A DNA stretch of 36,090 nt. Origin: an uncultured Muribaculaceae bacterium (GTDB lineage Bacteria; Bacteroidota; Bacteroidia; Bacteroidales; Muribaculaceae). The DNA is taken from NCBI GenBank assembly GCA_910586995.1, contig CAJUKZ010000015.1, positions 1 to 36,090 on the forward strand, written 5' to 3'. Positions 15,862-23,884 of this stretch are shown piece by piece. The position numbers and the translations under genes are program-made. The first letter of the stretch is position 1. Each line of letters opens with the position of its first letter. The notes under the pieces are model-generated. The model was not told the origin of the DNA. It did not search any database and saw only the letters and a program-made list of their open reading frames with translations.

Positions 15862-17669
15862 CTTTTTGCTATTTTGAGAACGTTGTTTTGGAATTTTATA
15901 ATGTAGATTCCCGAGGGGAGTCCGGCCAGCGAGACAATGTTGCCGGATATTGTTGCGTTGACGCGCATGCCGTGCAGGTTGTAGACCGCTGCGCCGGAGG
16001 CATCTTCTGTGCCGGTGATGCAGATTGTATTGTTGTCGATCCACTCCATACCGGTGTTGTCAGCGCCGATACCTTCGATGGCTGTAATGCCGTTGGGATC
16101 ATACATCAGCTCCATCGGTCCTGTCCAGTCGCCGTCGATCTTGAATTGTGCGTCGTCGATCAGGTGGATGTTGAAAGTCCAGGTATTGTCTGCATTCTTG
16201 GTCACACCTACAGTGCCTTCTGCGGCAGGGGCGTAGTGGTCCATGATGAGGTAGCGTCCTTCTTCGAAGTGCATGTATCGTGTTCCGCTGAGGTCTGTGC
16301 CACCTCCTGCGGCGGATACCCAACGTCCGCGTCCGAGTTTGTATGGCGAGTAGTATGTTTCGTATTTCTCAGTCATTACGGTGTATGTACCTTCCTGTAC
16401 ATATTGTGTTCCTTCAGGCAGTACTACTTCAATACGCATGATGTCGCCTTCAGTGAGATTGTCTTTTCCTGAGGGTGAGCCTATGTCGACAAGGAATGTC
16501 TGGCAACCGTTAACGACACCGGCGTTGTACGTGCGGCATACAGGTATTTTGTCAAGATCGAGAATAACGTCGTCTTCAAGGGTGGAAAGCGATGAGCCTT
16601 TGCTGTCGTCTGATTGGTCGATTATAGGTATCTTGCCTTCGAATTTGCCCTTGACTGTGTGTCCGTAGTTTGTCGTGCAGTCTACGGTGATTCGGTAAAC
16701 GTCAGCACCAAGGCTTTCGACCTCGATTGTTCCATCGGTAAGATAGGAATATGCTATGCCATCGTATAATTGCAGGTTGCGCTCCTTCGCGTAGCAGCCC
16801 ATGAGGCCAACCATACCCATATATTCAAGTTCTGTACCGGGATACCATGTGTATCTCTTGAAGTCGCGGCCCATTGTATATGTGCCGGGATCAGGGGCGA
16901 TGTTCTTAGTATCGGAGAACAGTTTGCCGAAAAGCTGGAGTGCGAAGCTATGTCCGTCTTCAAGCATGCCGCCTGTTGATTCGTCGAATGCGCAGTCATA
17001 CAGGTTAATGTAGAGCGAGCCTGTATTGCTTTGGAACAGGTTGCCGTCGTAGAAAGCAAGTGCGCCGTTGAAAGTCCAGTCAAGGTTTTGTTTTATCTGT
17101 GTGAATACAGACGGGGGGAGTGTGGCATCCTCGAAGTTGATCTGTCCTGAGAATTTCAGAGATCCGTAGCCATCGACATTTACTGTGATGATATAGCCGC
17201 TAAGAGCCGAAGTCTTTACGGTGACATCGCCGGTAAGATCATATTCACCTGCTACATTTCCGTTGGCGTCGTAATATTCCACGTATGAATATTCCGGGGC
17301 ATACGTCATTGAGCTATATTCGTCTGAGGGCTTGTATGTGCCTGAGGGCAGTGTTATGGGCTGCTCGGACAGCGGTGCATAGCAGTCGAGCCTGAGCACA
17401 AAGCCATCCTTTAGCTGCGGGCCGTCTTCTTTGCTCCATTTGGCATCCTTGTTGTCGGTGAACAGCATGTAGTAATCTGCCACGGAATCTTCTCCCGGTT
17501 CATAGCTACCGTTGAGCGTTATAGTCATCGTTGTCGGCATGGCGGCTGTCTTGGAGACAACAGCTGGCGCAGGAGATGACACGTCGCGGAGTTTCTTTTC
17601 AACGGTTTCTCCGGCAGATGCGGAGATCGCCATTGCTCCTGATAAGAGGATTGGTAATAGTCTTTTCAT
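15858..17669 (-). CDS. Secreted protein with three tandem beta domains and C-terminal sorting domain
   Basis: 603 residues. Signal peptide 1-19. Three diverged repeats of roughly 130-150 residues lie at about 47-177, 199-346 and 380-517. Each has a P-x-GTY segment followed by a Tyr-rich stretch, a glycine turn, and a closing YxITV...KFxG or FNIHL...IDGDW strand pair. The last ~65 residues (ASGAAVYNLHGMRV...LPSGIYIIKF...LKIAKR) form a type A sorting-like domain. The repeats suggest a surface-binding or scaffold protein, but I recognise no named family. Coupled to the next gene by an ATGA overlap and 25 bp after the 159-residue protein. Confidence 0.82.
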   Translation of the reverse strand: MKRLLPILLSGAMAISASAGETVEKKLRDVSSPAPAVVSKTAAMPTTMTITLNGSYEPGEDSVADYYMLFTDNKDAKWSKEDGPQLKDGFVLRLDCYAPLSEQPITLPSGTYKPSDEYSSMTYAPEYSYVEYYDANGNVAGEYDLTGDVTVKTSALSGYIITVNVDGYGSLKFSGQINFEDATLPPSVFTQIKQNLDWTFNGALAFYDGNLFQSNTGSLYINLYDCAFDESTGGMLEDGHSFALQLFGKLFSDTKNIAPDPGTYTMGRDFKRYTWYPGTELEYMGMVGLMGCYAKERNLQLYDGIAYSYLTDGTIEVESLGADVYRITVDCTTNYGHTVKGKFEGKIPIIDQSDDSKGSSLSTLEDDVILDLDKIPVCRTYNAGVVNGCQTFLVDIGSPSGKDNLTEGDIMRIEVVLPEGTQYVQEGTYTVMTEKYETYYSPYKLGRGRWVSAAGGGTDLSGTRYMHFEEGRYLIMDHYAPAAEGTVGVTKNADNTWTFNIHLIDDAQFKIDGDWTGPMELMYDPNGITAIEGIGADNTGMEWIDNNTICITGTEDASGAAVYNLHGMRVNATISGNIVSLAGLPSGIYIIKFQNNVLKIAKR

Positions 17670-17694
17670 ATTGGTTTGGAAAAATCGGGATTAA

Positions 17695-18174
17695 TTATTT
17701 TACTAATAATTTAATGGATGGGTGTCCTGATATGGCCACGATATATATGCCGGGCGTATAGGCGCTCATGTCGGCGGTGATGACTCCGTCTGTGGCCTGG
17801 AATCTGTCTGTCTGGCGACCGGTGGTGTCGAATACGGCAGCGTCTGTGACATTCTCTCCGCTTACGGTCAGTATGCCGTCGAGATAGCATATCGTGTAGT
17901 CGTTCTGGAATGTGTTCTCCAATGAGGTTGGCGTGGCTTTAGTGAAATGCATCTTCGAGATTTCGCTGCGGCTCACGCGCATGTCGATGTTTTCTGATTT
18001 CACAAGCATGTCACCACCGTCAAATGTGAGTACGGGTGAGTCTGTGAGCAACATATGGGTGGATGTGCCGTCGTTGTGCTCGATGGTGAGCCTTGTCATT
18101 TCTTCTCCTTCTGCAGCCATAGCGGCGCAAGGAATAACTAATGATAGTAGTAGTGTGATGATTCCTTTTTTCAT
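17695..18174 (-). CDS. Small secreted protein with C-terminal sorting domain
   Basis: 159 residues. Signal peptide to about residue 21 (CAAMA). An N-terminal domain with LLTDSPVLTFDGGDMLVKSE and SRSEISKMHF, a pattern I know from many Bacteroides/Prevotella secreted proteins, and a sorting-like C-terminus (AAVFDTTGRQTDRF...YTPGIYIVAISG). Little else could fit in this length, so it is a minimal two-domain protein. First gene of the operon running to 12621; it may itself be a cell-surface carrier or chaperone for the others, but there is no direct evidence. Confidence 0.8.
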   Translation of the reverse strand: MKKGIITLLLSLVIPCAAMAAEGEEMTRLTIEHNDGTSTHMLLTDSPVLTFDGGDMLVKSENIDMRVSRSEISKMHFTKATPTSLENTFQNDYTICYLDGILTVSGENVTDAAVFDTTGRQTDRFQATDGVITADMSAYTPGIYIVAISGHPSIKLLVK

Positions 18175-18262
18175 ATAAATATGTTTGGCTTATTGATTGT
18201 ATTTGGATATAGTATCAGTGAGAATTCTTATTAAGCATCGCAATAATATGAAAAATTATTTA

Positions 18263-18270
18263 TAAAGTTA
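18263..18270 (-). promoter_or_regulatory. Possible -7 box of the S8 operon
   Basis: TAACTTTA on the - strand differs from TAnnTTTG in its last base and lies about 90 bp before the ATG at 18174. No convincing -33 element. It is the best candidate in the A/T-rich gap 18175-18394, which holds no ORF of note; a GGGGCT/AGCCCC inverted repeat at about 18350-18380 is also present. Confidence 0.3.
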
Positions 18271-18394
18271 GAATTTCCGACAATAAAAATGCTTTTTTGT
18301 GAAAAATGAATTATAAAACGGTGTTTTGCTTACTATTGCTTTACTGTTTGGGGGCTCACTTTTATCGGTGATCAGCCCCAGAGTATATAAATAA

Positions 18395-18436
18395 AAAAAT
18401 CGTGCTGTCCGGAAATCCGGAATCAGCACGATTTTT
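18395..18436 (-). terminator. rpsA terminator
   Basis: AAAAATCGTGCTG (18395-18407) pairs perfectly with 18424-18436, with an inner TCCGG/CCGGA stem around AAA. The - strand continues into a T-rich run, giving a strong terminator 33 bp after the rpsA stop. Confidence 0.88.
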
Positions 18437-18469
18437 ATTTGATTCAGGCAAACTGCCTGTGTGAAGTTA

Positions 18470-20251
18470 TTACTTCTTGCCTGCGAGTTTGTCGCGGAGT
18501 TCAGCGAGAGCCTCGAGGTCGCCGAGAGTAGTCTTCTCGATCGCGGGAGCTGCTACTGCGGGAGCTTCTTCGCGACGGGTCTGGCTCTTTACCTTGCGGG
18601 CTGCGGCCTTTTCTGCGCGTGCCTCATCTTCGAAGATGCGTGAATGCGACAGGATGATGCGCTTGCTGTCTTTGTTGAATTCGATAACCTTGAAGTTGAG
18701 CTTCTCGTCGACCTGAGCCTGCGATCCGTCTTCCTTAACAAGGTGCTTGGGAGTTGCGAAGCCTTCAACGCCATAGGGCAGAGCTACAACAGCACCCTTC
18801 TCGAGCATTTCCACGATAGTGCCTTCGTGTACAGAACCTACTGTGAATACTGTCTCGAATACTTCCCAAGGATTCTCCTCGAGCTGCTTGTGGCCGAGGC
18901 TGAGGCGGCGGTTGTCCTTGTCGATGGCAAGAACTTCCACCTCGATGTCAGCGCCGAGTTTTGTGAATTCGCTCGGGTGCTTTATCTTCTTTGTCCAAGA
19001 GAGGTCAGAGATGTGGATCAGACCGTCTACGCCTTCTTCGATTTCAACGAATACGCCGAAGTTGGTGAAGTTGCGAACTTTGGCTGTATGGCGGCTGCCG
19101 ATGGGGTATTTTGTCTCGATATTTTCCCAAGGATCGTTCTTGAGCTGCTTGATGCCGAGGCTCATCTTGCGGTCGTCGCGGTCGAGTGTGAGGACAACGG
19201 CTTCAACTTCGTCGCCGACTTTCATGAAGTCGTTGGCTGAACGCAGATGCTGGCTCCAGGACATCTCGCTCACGTGGATAAGACCTTCCACGCCGGGGGC
19301 GATTTCGAGGAATGCGCCGTAGTCTGCCATTACGACTACGCGGCCCTTGACTTTGTCGCCCACTTTGAGGTTGGCGTCCAGTGCGTCCCAGGGATGGGGC
19401 ATGAGCTGCTTGAGACCAAGAGCGATGCGCTTCTTCTCTGAGTCGAAGTCGAGGATAACAACATTGAGCTTCTGATCCAGTTCCACAACTTCTGCGGGGT
19501 TGGATACACGTCCCCAGGAGAGGTCTGTGATGTGGATGAGGCCGTCTACGCCGCCAAGGTCGATGAATACGCCATAGGAGGTGATGTTCTTGACAGTGCC
19601 TTCGAGTACCTGACCCTTTTCGAGTTTGGAGATGATCTCCTGCTTCTGCTGTTCGAGTTCGGCTTCGATGAGTGCCTTATGCGATACAACGACGTTGCGG
19701 AACTCCTGGTTGATCTTCACAACCTTGAATTCCATAGTCTTGCCAACGAAGATGTCGTAGTCGCGGATGGGCTTCACGTCGATCTGAGAGCCGGGGAGGA
19801 ATGCCTCTACGCCAAACACATCGACAATCATGCCGCCCTTTGTGCGGCACTTGATGAATCCCTTGATGATTTCGTCGTTTTCGAGAGCCTGATTGATGCG
19901 TTCCCAAGCGCGTGATGCACGGGCTTTCTTGTGGGAAAGAATCAACTGACCCTTCTTGTCTTCCTGATTTTCGATGAATACCTCAACAGTGTCGCCAACC
20001 TTGATGTCGGGATTGTAGCGGAATTCGCTGAAAGGAATGATGCCATCGCTCTTGTATCCGATGTTAACCACAGCTTCGCGCTTGTTGAGTGCGATGATGG
20101 TACCTTCGATTACATCCTTGTCTTTGACGGTGTTGAGCGATTCGTCATAAGTCTTGGTGAGTTCTTCGCGAGACTTCTCACCGTGGGTTTCGCCTTTCTC
20201 GTAGGCGTCCCAGTCGAAATCTTCGACGGGGGAATTTTTAAGTTCGGTCAT
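18470..20251 (-). CDS. rpsA: 30S ribosomal protein S1
   Basis: 593 residues with about six S1 (OB-fold) domains in a row. Domains 3-6 carry the classic pattern, for example SYGVFIDLGGVDGLIHITDLSW, DYGAFLEIAPGVEGLIHVSEMSW and NFGVFVEIEEGVDGLIHISDLSW, each followed by a KxxxLGxKQL stretch. The C-terminus is a charged Ala/Glu/Arg-rich tail (about 545-593). It binds mRNA and helps place it on the 30S subunit, which matters particularly in Bacteroidetes, where Shine-Dalgarno use is weak. The length fits Bacteroidales S1. Promoter at 20318-20350, leader about 60 nt. Confidence 0.97.
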   Translation of the reverse strand: MTELKNSPVEDFDWDAYEKGETHGEKSREELTKTYDESLNTVKDKDVIEGTIIALNKREAVVNIGYKSDGIIPFSEFRYNPDIKVGDTVEVFIENQEDKKGQLILSHKKARASRAWERINQALENDEIIKGFIKCRTKGGMIVDVFGVEAFLPGSQIDVKPIRDYDIFVGKTMEFKVVKINQEFRNVVVSHKALIEAELEQQKQEIISKLEKGQVLEGTVKNITSYGVFIDLGGVDGLIHITDLSWGRVSNPAEVVELDQKLNVVILDFDSEKKRIALGLKQLMPHPWDALDANLKVGDKVKGRVVVMADYGAFLEIAPGVEGLIHVSEMSWSQHLRSANDFMKVGDEVEAVVLTLDRDDRKMSLGIKQLKNDPWENIETKYPIGSRHTAKVRNFTNFGVFVEIEEGVDGLIHISDLSWTKKIKHPSEFTKLGADIEVEVLAIDKDNRRLSLGHKQLEENPWEVFETVFTVGSVHEGTIVEMLEKGAVVALPYGVEGFATPKHLVKEDGSQAQVDEKLNFKVIEFNKDSKRIILSHSRIFEDEARAEKAAARKVKSQTRREEAPAVAAPAIEKTTLGDLEALAELRDKLAGKK

Positions 20252-20285
20252 TAATAAATGGGTTAATAAAAATGGTTAATTCTAT

Positions 20286-20307
20286 GCCTGACCGCAGAAG
20301 GTCCGGC
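20286..20307 (-). promoter_or_regulatory. Hairpin at the 5' end of the rpsA leader
   Basis: GCCTGACC (20286-20293) and GGTCCGGC (20300-20307) pair over 8 positions with one mismatch around a 6-nt loop. It would start a few bases after the predicted mRNA 5' end, in an otherwise A/T-rich leader. S1 represses its own mRNA in other bacteria, so this may be a regulatory or stability element (inference). Confidence 0.4.
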
Positions 20308-20317
20308 TTTTGCGCTG

Positions 20318-20350
20318 CAAAGATACGTATAATTTTCTAATCTACACAAT
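20318..20350 (-). promoter_or_regulatory. rpsA promoter
   Basis: On the - strand, ATTG at 20347-20350, a 21-bp spacer and TATCTTTG at 20318-20325, a good Bacteroidetes promoter. Predicted start near 20311, about 60 nt before the rpsA ATG. Confidence 0.7.
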
Positions 20351-20395
20351 ATTGCCGCCCTGTTTTTGATCGGTTGAGGAATATATTTATGCGTT

Positions 20396-20458
20396 TTATT
20401 CGGCAAGTGCGACCAATGCTATCAGAAGTATCAGTAATGCTGCGGTTATGGCGCTCAT
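20396..20458 (-). CDS. Possible 20-residue hydrophobic peptide
   Basis: A 21-codon frame from ATG 20458 to TAA 20396 encodes MSAITAALL-ILLIALVALAE, almost entirely hydrophobic and able to form one membrane helix with an acidic C-terminus. It lies about 30 bp after a TAACTTTG -7 box (20492-20499), between the Crp/Fnr gene and the rpsA promoter. It could be a small membrane peptide or chance. No Shine-Dalgarno is seen, which is normal here. The rest of the gap 20252-20576 holds the rpsA promoter and a poly-C tract. Confidence 0.35.
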   Translation of the reverse strand: MSAITAALLILLIALVALAE

Positions 20459-20491
20459 ATTGATCGTATCGTCTTAAATGTTAATGCGCAG

Positions 20492-20499
20492 CAAAGTTA
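20492..20499 (-). promoter_or_regulatory. Candidate -7 box ahead of the 20-residue ORF
   Basis: Reads TAACTTTG on the - strand. Predicted start near 20485, 27 nt before the small ORF's ATG. The nearest upstream TTTG is 26 bp away, too far for the usual 19-21 bp spacing. Confidence 0.45.
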
Positions 20500-20531
20500 C
20501 GACGATATGGGATATTATTTCTCGACAAATG

Positions 20532-20539
20532 TTGAAAAA
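20532..20539. repeat. Homopolymer of eight C
   Basis: Eight consecutive C on the + strand, 38 bp past the end of the Crp/Fnr gene and about 33 bp upstream of the -7 box at 20492-20499. Such tracts are prone to slippage; here it could only affect promoter spacing, not a reading frame. Confidence 0.9.
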
Positions 20540-20576
20540 TACCCCCCCCGGTTAAAAAATGTTAATTTATGAAATG

Positions 20577-21140
20577 TCAGATAGTTCGGCGCAGGCGGCT
20601 GAGGTGTGTCGGGGTTATGTTAAGGAATGAAGCGATGTCTTTGAGCGTGAACAGTGAGAACAGGTTGGGATGACGGTTGATAAGGTCGTTGTACCTCTGT
20701 TGCGGAGATTGTGCGTAGAGGGCTACATACCTGTCGTATACAGTTGCGAAGATAGCCTCGGTGGAGTGCATCACGATTTCTTTAATGCCCGGGTCGTTGT
20801 CCATCATCTCGCGCACCCGGACTGTCTCAACACAATATATGTCGCAATCTGATTCGGCTATGATGGATGCCCTCGATCTATTTCCGTATAGGGAAAATGG
20901 AAAGTCGGTGACGAACTCGCCTGCAAACTCAAGACCGATCACGTGATCTGTGTCGTCCTGGGAGAAAGTGACATATTTTAGAGTGCCGGATTTGACATAG
21001 CCTATGTAGCGTCCAATCTTACCTGCACTGATGAATTCTTCACCTTTGGCATAATGCCGCAATTCTCCCTCGGTAAGGCACAGATCGCGCCAGAAGTCGG
21101 TATTGATGTTGTCTATGTAGGTGTTGAAGTTATCGGTCAT
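20577..21140 (-). CDS. Crp/Fnr-family transcriptional regulator
   Basis: 187 residues. N-terminal cyclic-nucleotide-binding-type beta-roll (about 20-115: KGEEFISAGKIGRYIGYVKSGTLKYV, GLEFAGEFV), a dimerisation helix (about 118-150) and a short C-terminal helix-turn-helix (FTLKDIASFLNITPTHLSRLRR). It has no Fnr-type cysteine cluster. The cAMP-contact Arg-Ser/Thr pair of true CRP is replaced by NRSRA, so ligand binding is uncertain. It is the last gene of the operon starting at 24526, 26 bp after the sulfatase gene, so it may be a local regulator. Confidence 0.9.
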   Translation of the reverse strand: MTDNFNTYIDNINTDFWRDLCLTEGELRHYAKGEEFISAGKIGRYIGYVKSGTLKYVTFSQDDTDHVIGLEFAGEFVTDFPFSLYGNRSRASIIAESDCDIYCVETVRVREMMDNDPGIKEIVMHSTEAIFATVYDRYVALYAQSPQQRYNDLINRHPNLFSLFTLKDIASFLNITPTHLSRLRRTI

Positions 21141-21166
21141 CTCGCAATTATGGTTGGTGCGGGCCG

Positions 21167-22702
21167 CTACTCGTCCTTTTCAGACGATAACGCACGCAGT
21201 TCGTCCACTTTCTGCTGCATCTGCTTTACGATCTCGGGATGCTGTGCGGCCACATTGTGTCGTTCGCCCGTGTCAGATTCCATGTCGTAGAGTTGAGGCT
21301 CGCTAAGGTTGCCGGTCTCGATTTTCGGACCCCAGGTGATCATTGGTCCGCCATTGGATGGCTCGATATATTTCCATTTTCCGGAGCGCAGGGAGAGGAC
21401 GCGGGAATTTGACATTTCGGGAGCGTAGTCGCGGGGAGTGGTGTCCTGACCGAGCAGCGTAGATAGTTTGTTCTGGCTGTCAGGGGCGCTTCCGCGCGGC
21501 AGTTTGGCTGCATTGAGTGCTCCGAGCGACCGCATTAGGTCGATCTGGCTCATCAGTGCGTCGCTTTGTTGTCCGGGTTTTACTTTTGCCGGCCAGCGCA
21601 CTATCATAGGTACGGCAGTGCCACCTTCGAAAGCGCTGTATTTGTTTCCTCTGAACGGGCCTGCCGGGCTGTGTCCGCCAAGCAGTTCTTCGGCGCGGTC
21701 GTCATATCCGTCGTCCACTACAGGGCCATTGTCGCTTGTCAGTATCACTATTGTGTTGTCTGCGATGCCGAGACTGTCGAGGGCATGCATTATCTGTCCT
21801 ACCGACCAGTCGAATTGCACGATTGCATCGCCGCGCAGGCCCATTGGGTTCTTACCGCGGAATCGGTCGTGGGGGAAGCGCGGCACATGCACGTCGTTCG
21901 TGGCAAAGTAGAGGAAGAAGGGTTCATCTGCATGCCGGCCTATGAAGTCGACGGCATGGCGGGTGATCGAGTCTGCTATGTTCTGGTCTTTCCACAGAGC
22001 TTTGCCTCCACCTTTCATATATCCGATGCGCCCGATACCGTTGACGATACTCATGTCGTGGCCGTGACTGTGGCGTAGATTGGTGAGCAGTTCGGGGTTG
22101 TCGGCTCCGGTTGGTTCTCCGTCGAAGTTTTTCCTGTAGCTGACGTATATGGGTGCTTGCGGGTCGTAGCAGGCTACGGTGTCTTGTTCGATGAATACAC
22201 AAGGCACACGGTCTGATGTTGCTGCCATAATATAATGGTAGTCAAAGCCGATGTCTCTGGGCGATGCCGGCAGAGGAGCATTCCAGTCCTGTTGGCCGGT
22301 ACGGTCGCCGAGACCGAGATGCCATTTTCCTATGGCTGCCGTGGCATATCCGCTGTGGCGCATCATGTCGGCGATTGTGTATTGCTCGGGGCGTATGATC
22401 ATGCCGGCGTCGCCCGGGGCTACATCCGTGTCGGGTCTGCGCCAGGCGTATTCTCCGGTCAGGAGCGAATATCGCGACGGGGTGCTGGTGGCTGCTACTG
22501 CGTGTGTGTCGGTGAACCTTATGCCTTGCTCGGCGAGCTTGTTGACGGCTGGGGTATGTACGTTTTTAGCTCCGTAGCATTCGAGGTCGCCATAGCCGAG
22601 GTCGTCGGCCACGATAAGCACTACATTTGGTTTTGGCTCTGCCGCGCGTGCCATGCAAAGCATGCCGCCGGCCATAATCAGGGTGAAATGTCTTTTATTC
22701 AT
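21167..22702 (-). CDS. Secreted serine-type sulfatase
   Basis: 511 residues. Signal peptide 1-20. Alkaline-phosphatase-fold sulfatase: metal residues Asp33-Asp34 (VADDLGYGD), the sulfatase signature Ser73-Thr-Pro-Ser-Arg77 followed by YSLLTGEY, and TSDNGP further on. Ser, not Cys, at position 73 means activation to formylglycine by an anaerobic radical-SAM maturase (anSME). Such enzymes remove sulfate from host or algal glycans in the periplasm or at the surface. No polysaccharide-utilisation genes adjoin it; it sits in an operon with recR and an acetyltransferase, and its sugar target cannot be read from sequence. Confidence 0.93.
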   Translation of the reverse strand: MNKRHFTLIMAGGMLCMARAAEPKPNVVLIVADDLGYGDLECYGAKNVHTPAVNKLAEQGIRFTDTHAVAATSTPSRYSLLTGEYAWRRPDTDVAPGDAGMIIRPEQYTIADMMRHSGYATAAIGKWHLGLGDRTGQQDWNAPLPASPRDIGFDYHYIMAATSDRVPCVFIEQDTVACYDPQAPIYVSYRKNFDGEPTGADNPELLTNLRHSHGHDMSIVNGIGRIGYMKGGGKALWKDQNIADSITRHAVDFIGRHADEPFFLYFATNDVHVPRFPHDRFRGKNPMGLRGDAIVQFDWSVGQIMHALDSLGIADNTIVILTSDNGPVVDDGYDDRAEELLGGHSPAGPFRGNKYSAFEGGTAVPMIVRWPAKVKPGQQSDALMSQIDLMRSLGALNAAKLPRGSAPDSQNKLSTLLGQDTTPRDYAPEMSNSRVLSLRSGKWKYIEPSNGGPMITWGPKIETGNLSEPQLYDMESDTGERHNVAAQHPEIVKQMQQKVDELRALSSEKDE

Positions 22703-22716
22703 GGATTATCTATTTG

Positions 22717-23214
22717 TCAGATAAGGATTTTCTGGAATATCAGTACGTCGGTATATGAGCCTGATTTCAGGCGTAGGTATGACCGCAGTCGGCCGCATGT
22801 GGCAAAACCTGCCAACTGCAGCAGTGCCGAGGCGGCAGCGTTGTCCACAGCAGTCATGGCGTAGAGCTGGTGCATGCCGGTGATGTCGCGGGCATAGGTG
22901 CATATCATCTTCATGGCCTCGCCTGCCAGTCCGAGCCGGCGGAAAGCCGGGGCTATGTACAGGCCCACTTGTGCGCGCCGGTGGCGTGCGCTGTAGTCTG
23001 TAAGGTCGATTGTGCCTGCCGGTCTGCCTTCGTGCTCTATGATCAGCCGTATCTGCCCCTGCGTGGCGATGTCCGGAGAATAACTGTCGAGATACTGCCA
23101 TAACTGATGGCGCGACAGAGGTCCGTCGTTGAAGCTCACACGCCATGTCTCCGGATCATTTTCCCAGAGGTACAGAGTGTCGAGGTCGGAGGGTTCGGGG
23201 GCGCGGAGTTTCAT
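22717..23214 (-). CDS. GNAT-family N-acetyltransferase (RimJ/SpeG-like)
   Basis: 165 residues from the ATG at 23214 (MKLRAPEPSDLDTLYLWEN); the frame runs 20 codons further but that would overlap recR. GNAT fold: substrate-side N-terminus, VGLYIAPAFRRLGLAGEAMKM (Arg/Gly acetyl-CoA loop, about residues 90-110) and DNAAASALLQLAGF (beta5-alpha4 region). It transfers acetyl from acetyl-CoA to an amine; the acceptor is unknown. It lies 13 bp after recR, a pairing common in Bacteroidales, and 14 bp before the sulfatase. Confidence 0.88.
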   Translation of the reverse strand: MKLRAPEPSDLDTLYLWENDPETWRVSFNDGPLSRHQLWQYLDSYSPDIATQGQIRLIIEHEGRPAGTIDLTDYSARHRRAQVGLYIAPAFRRLGLAGEAMKMICTYARDITGMHQLYAMTAVDNAAASALLQLAGFATCGRLRSYLRLKSGSYTDVLIFQKILI

Positions 23215-23227
23215 CAGATTGTCGTTG

Positions 23228-23866
23228 TCAGGTTGTGATGGTGAACGGTGTGCGGTTCTGGAGCGAGCGGGCAAGTGTAAGTTCGTCAGTGTACTGTATC
23301 TCGCCTGCCACGGAGATTCCTCTCGATAGCTGTGTCACTCTGATGCTGTGATTGCCCGGTGCAGTGAGGTTGCGGTATATATAGTAGGCTGTGGTCTCGC
23401 CCTCCATCGTGGCGTTCAGGGCCAGGATTACCTCGGGTGGAGTAGGCTGTGATTCCGAGAGTGCCGACACGCGGGCTGCGAGAGAGTCTATTTGCAGCAT
23501 GTCGGGCGAAATGCCTTCCATCGGAGATATTATGCCGCCGAGCACGTGGTATACACCATCGTATCTGTGGGTAGCCTCGAAGCTCAGTACGTCTTTGACC
23601 GTCTCAACTACCAGGATGGTGCGTTTGTCGCGGGCCGGATCGGCGCATACCGGACACAGTCCTGTGTCTGCCGTTATGTTGTGGCATTGCGGACAGTAGT
23701 GTATGCGTGTGCGTAGTTCCGTGATGGCGCGTCCGAGGTTCACAGCTACCGACTCATCCTGCCGCAGCAGGTGCAGGGCAAAGCGCAGGGCAGTCTTGCG
23801 TCCGACGCCCGGCAGGCGCGAGAGTTCGGTGACGGCGGCTTCAAGTACCGGAGATTCGAATTCCAT
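23228..23866 (-). CDS. recR: Recombination mediator RecR
   Basis: 212 residues, slightly above the usual ~200. N-terminal helix-hairpin-helix (LSRLPGVGRKTALRFALHLL, about 15-34), a four-Cys zinc finger (Cys58, Cys61, Cys71, Cys74), a TOPRIM domain (ILVVETVKDVLSFE ... YHVLGGIISPMEG) and the C-terminal LALNATMEGETTAYYI Walker-B-like motif. With RecO it loads RecA on SSB-coated gaps. Second gene of the operon, 18 bp after the DUF4923 gene. Confidence 0.97.
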   Translation of the reverse strand: MEFESPVLEAAVTELSRLPGVGRKTALRFALHLLRQDESVAVNLGRAITELRTRIHYCPQCHNITADTGLCPVCADPARDKRTILVVETVKDVLSFEATHRYDGVYHVLGGIISPMEGISPDMLQIDSLAARVSALSESQPTPPEVILALNATMEGETTAYYIYRNLTAPGNHSIRVTQLSRGISVAGEIQYTDELTLARSLQNRTPFTITT

Positions 23867-23884
23867 CCTGATACAGTGTGTGGG

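Noticed and set aside
15862..16044. N-terminal extension of the 351-residue protein to 412 residues
   Set aside because: The extra 61 residues are Arg/His/Gln-rich, lie wholly within the upstream gene in another frame, and would bury an obvious signal peptide that begins at the ATG at 15861.
18644..20254. Several long + strand ORFs (up to 198 codons) over rpsA
   Set aside because: They are antisense shadows of a strongly conserved S1 gene with its codon bias; none has a recognisable domain or promoter.
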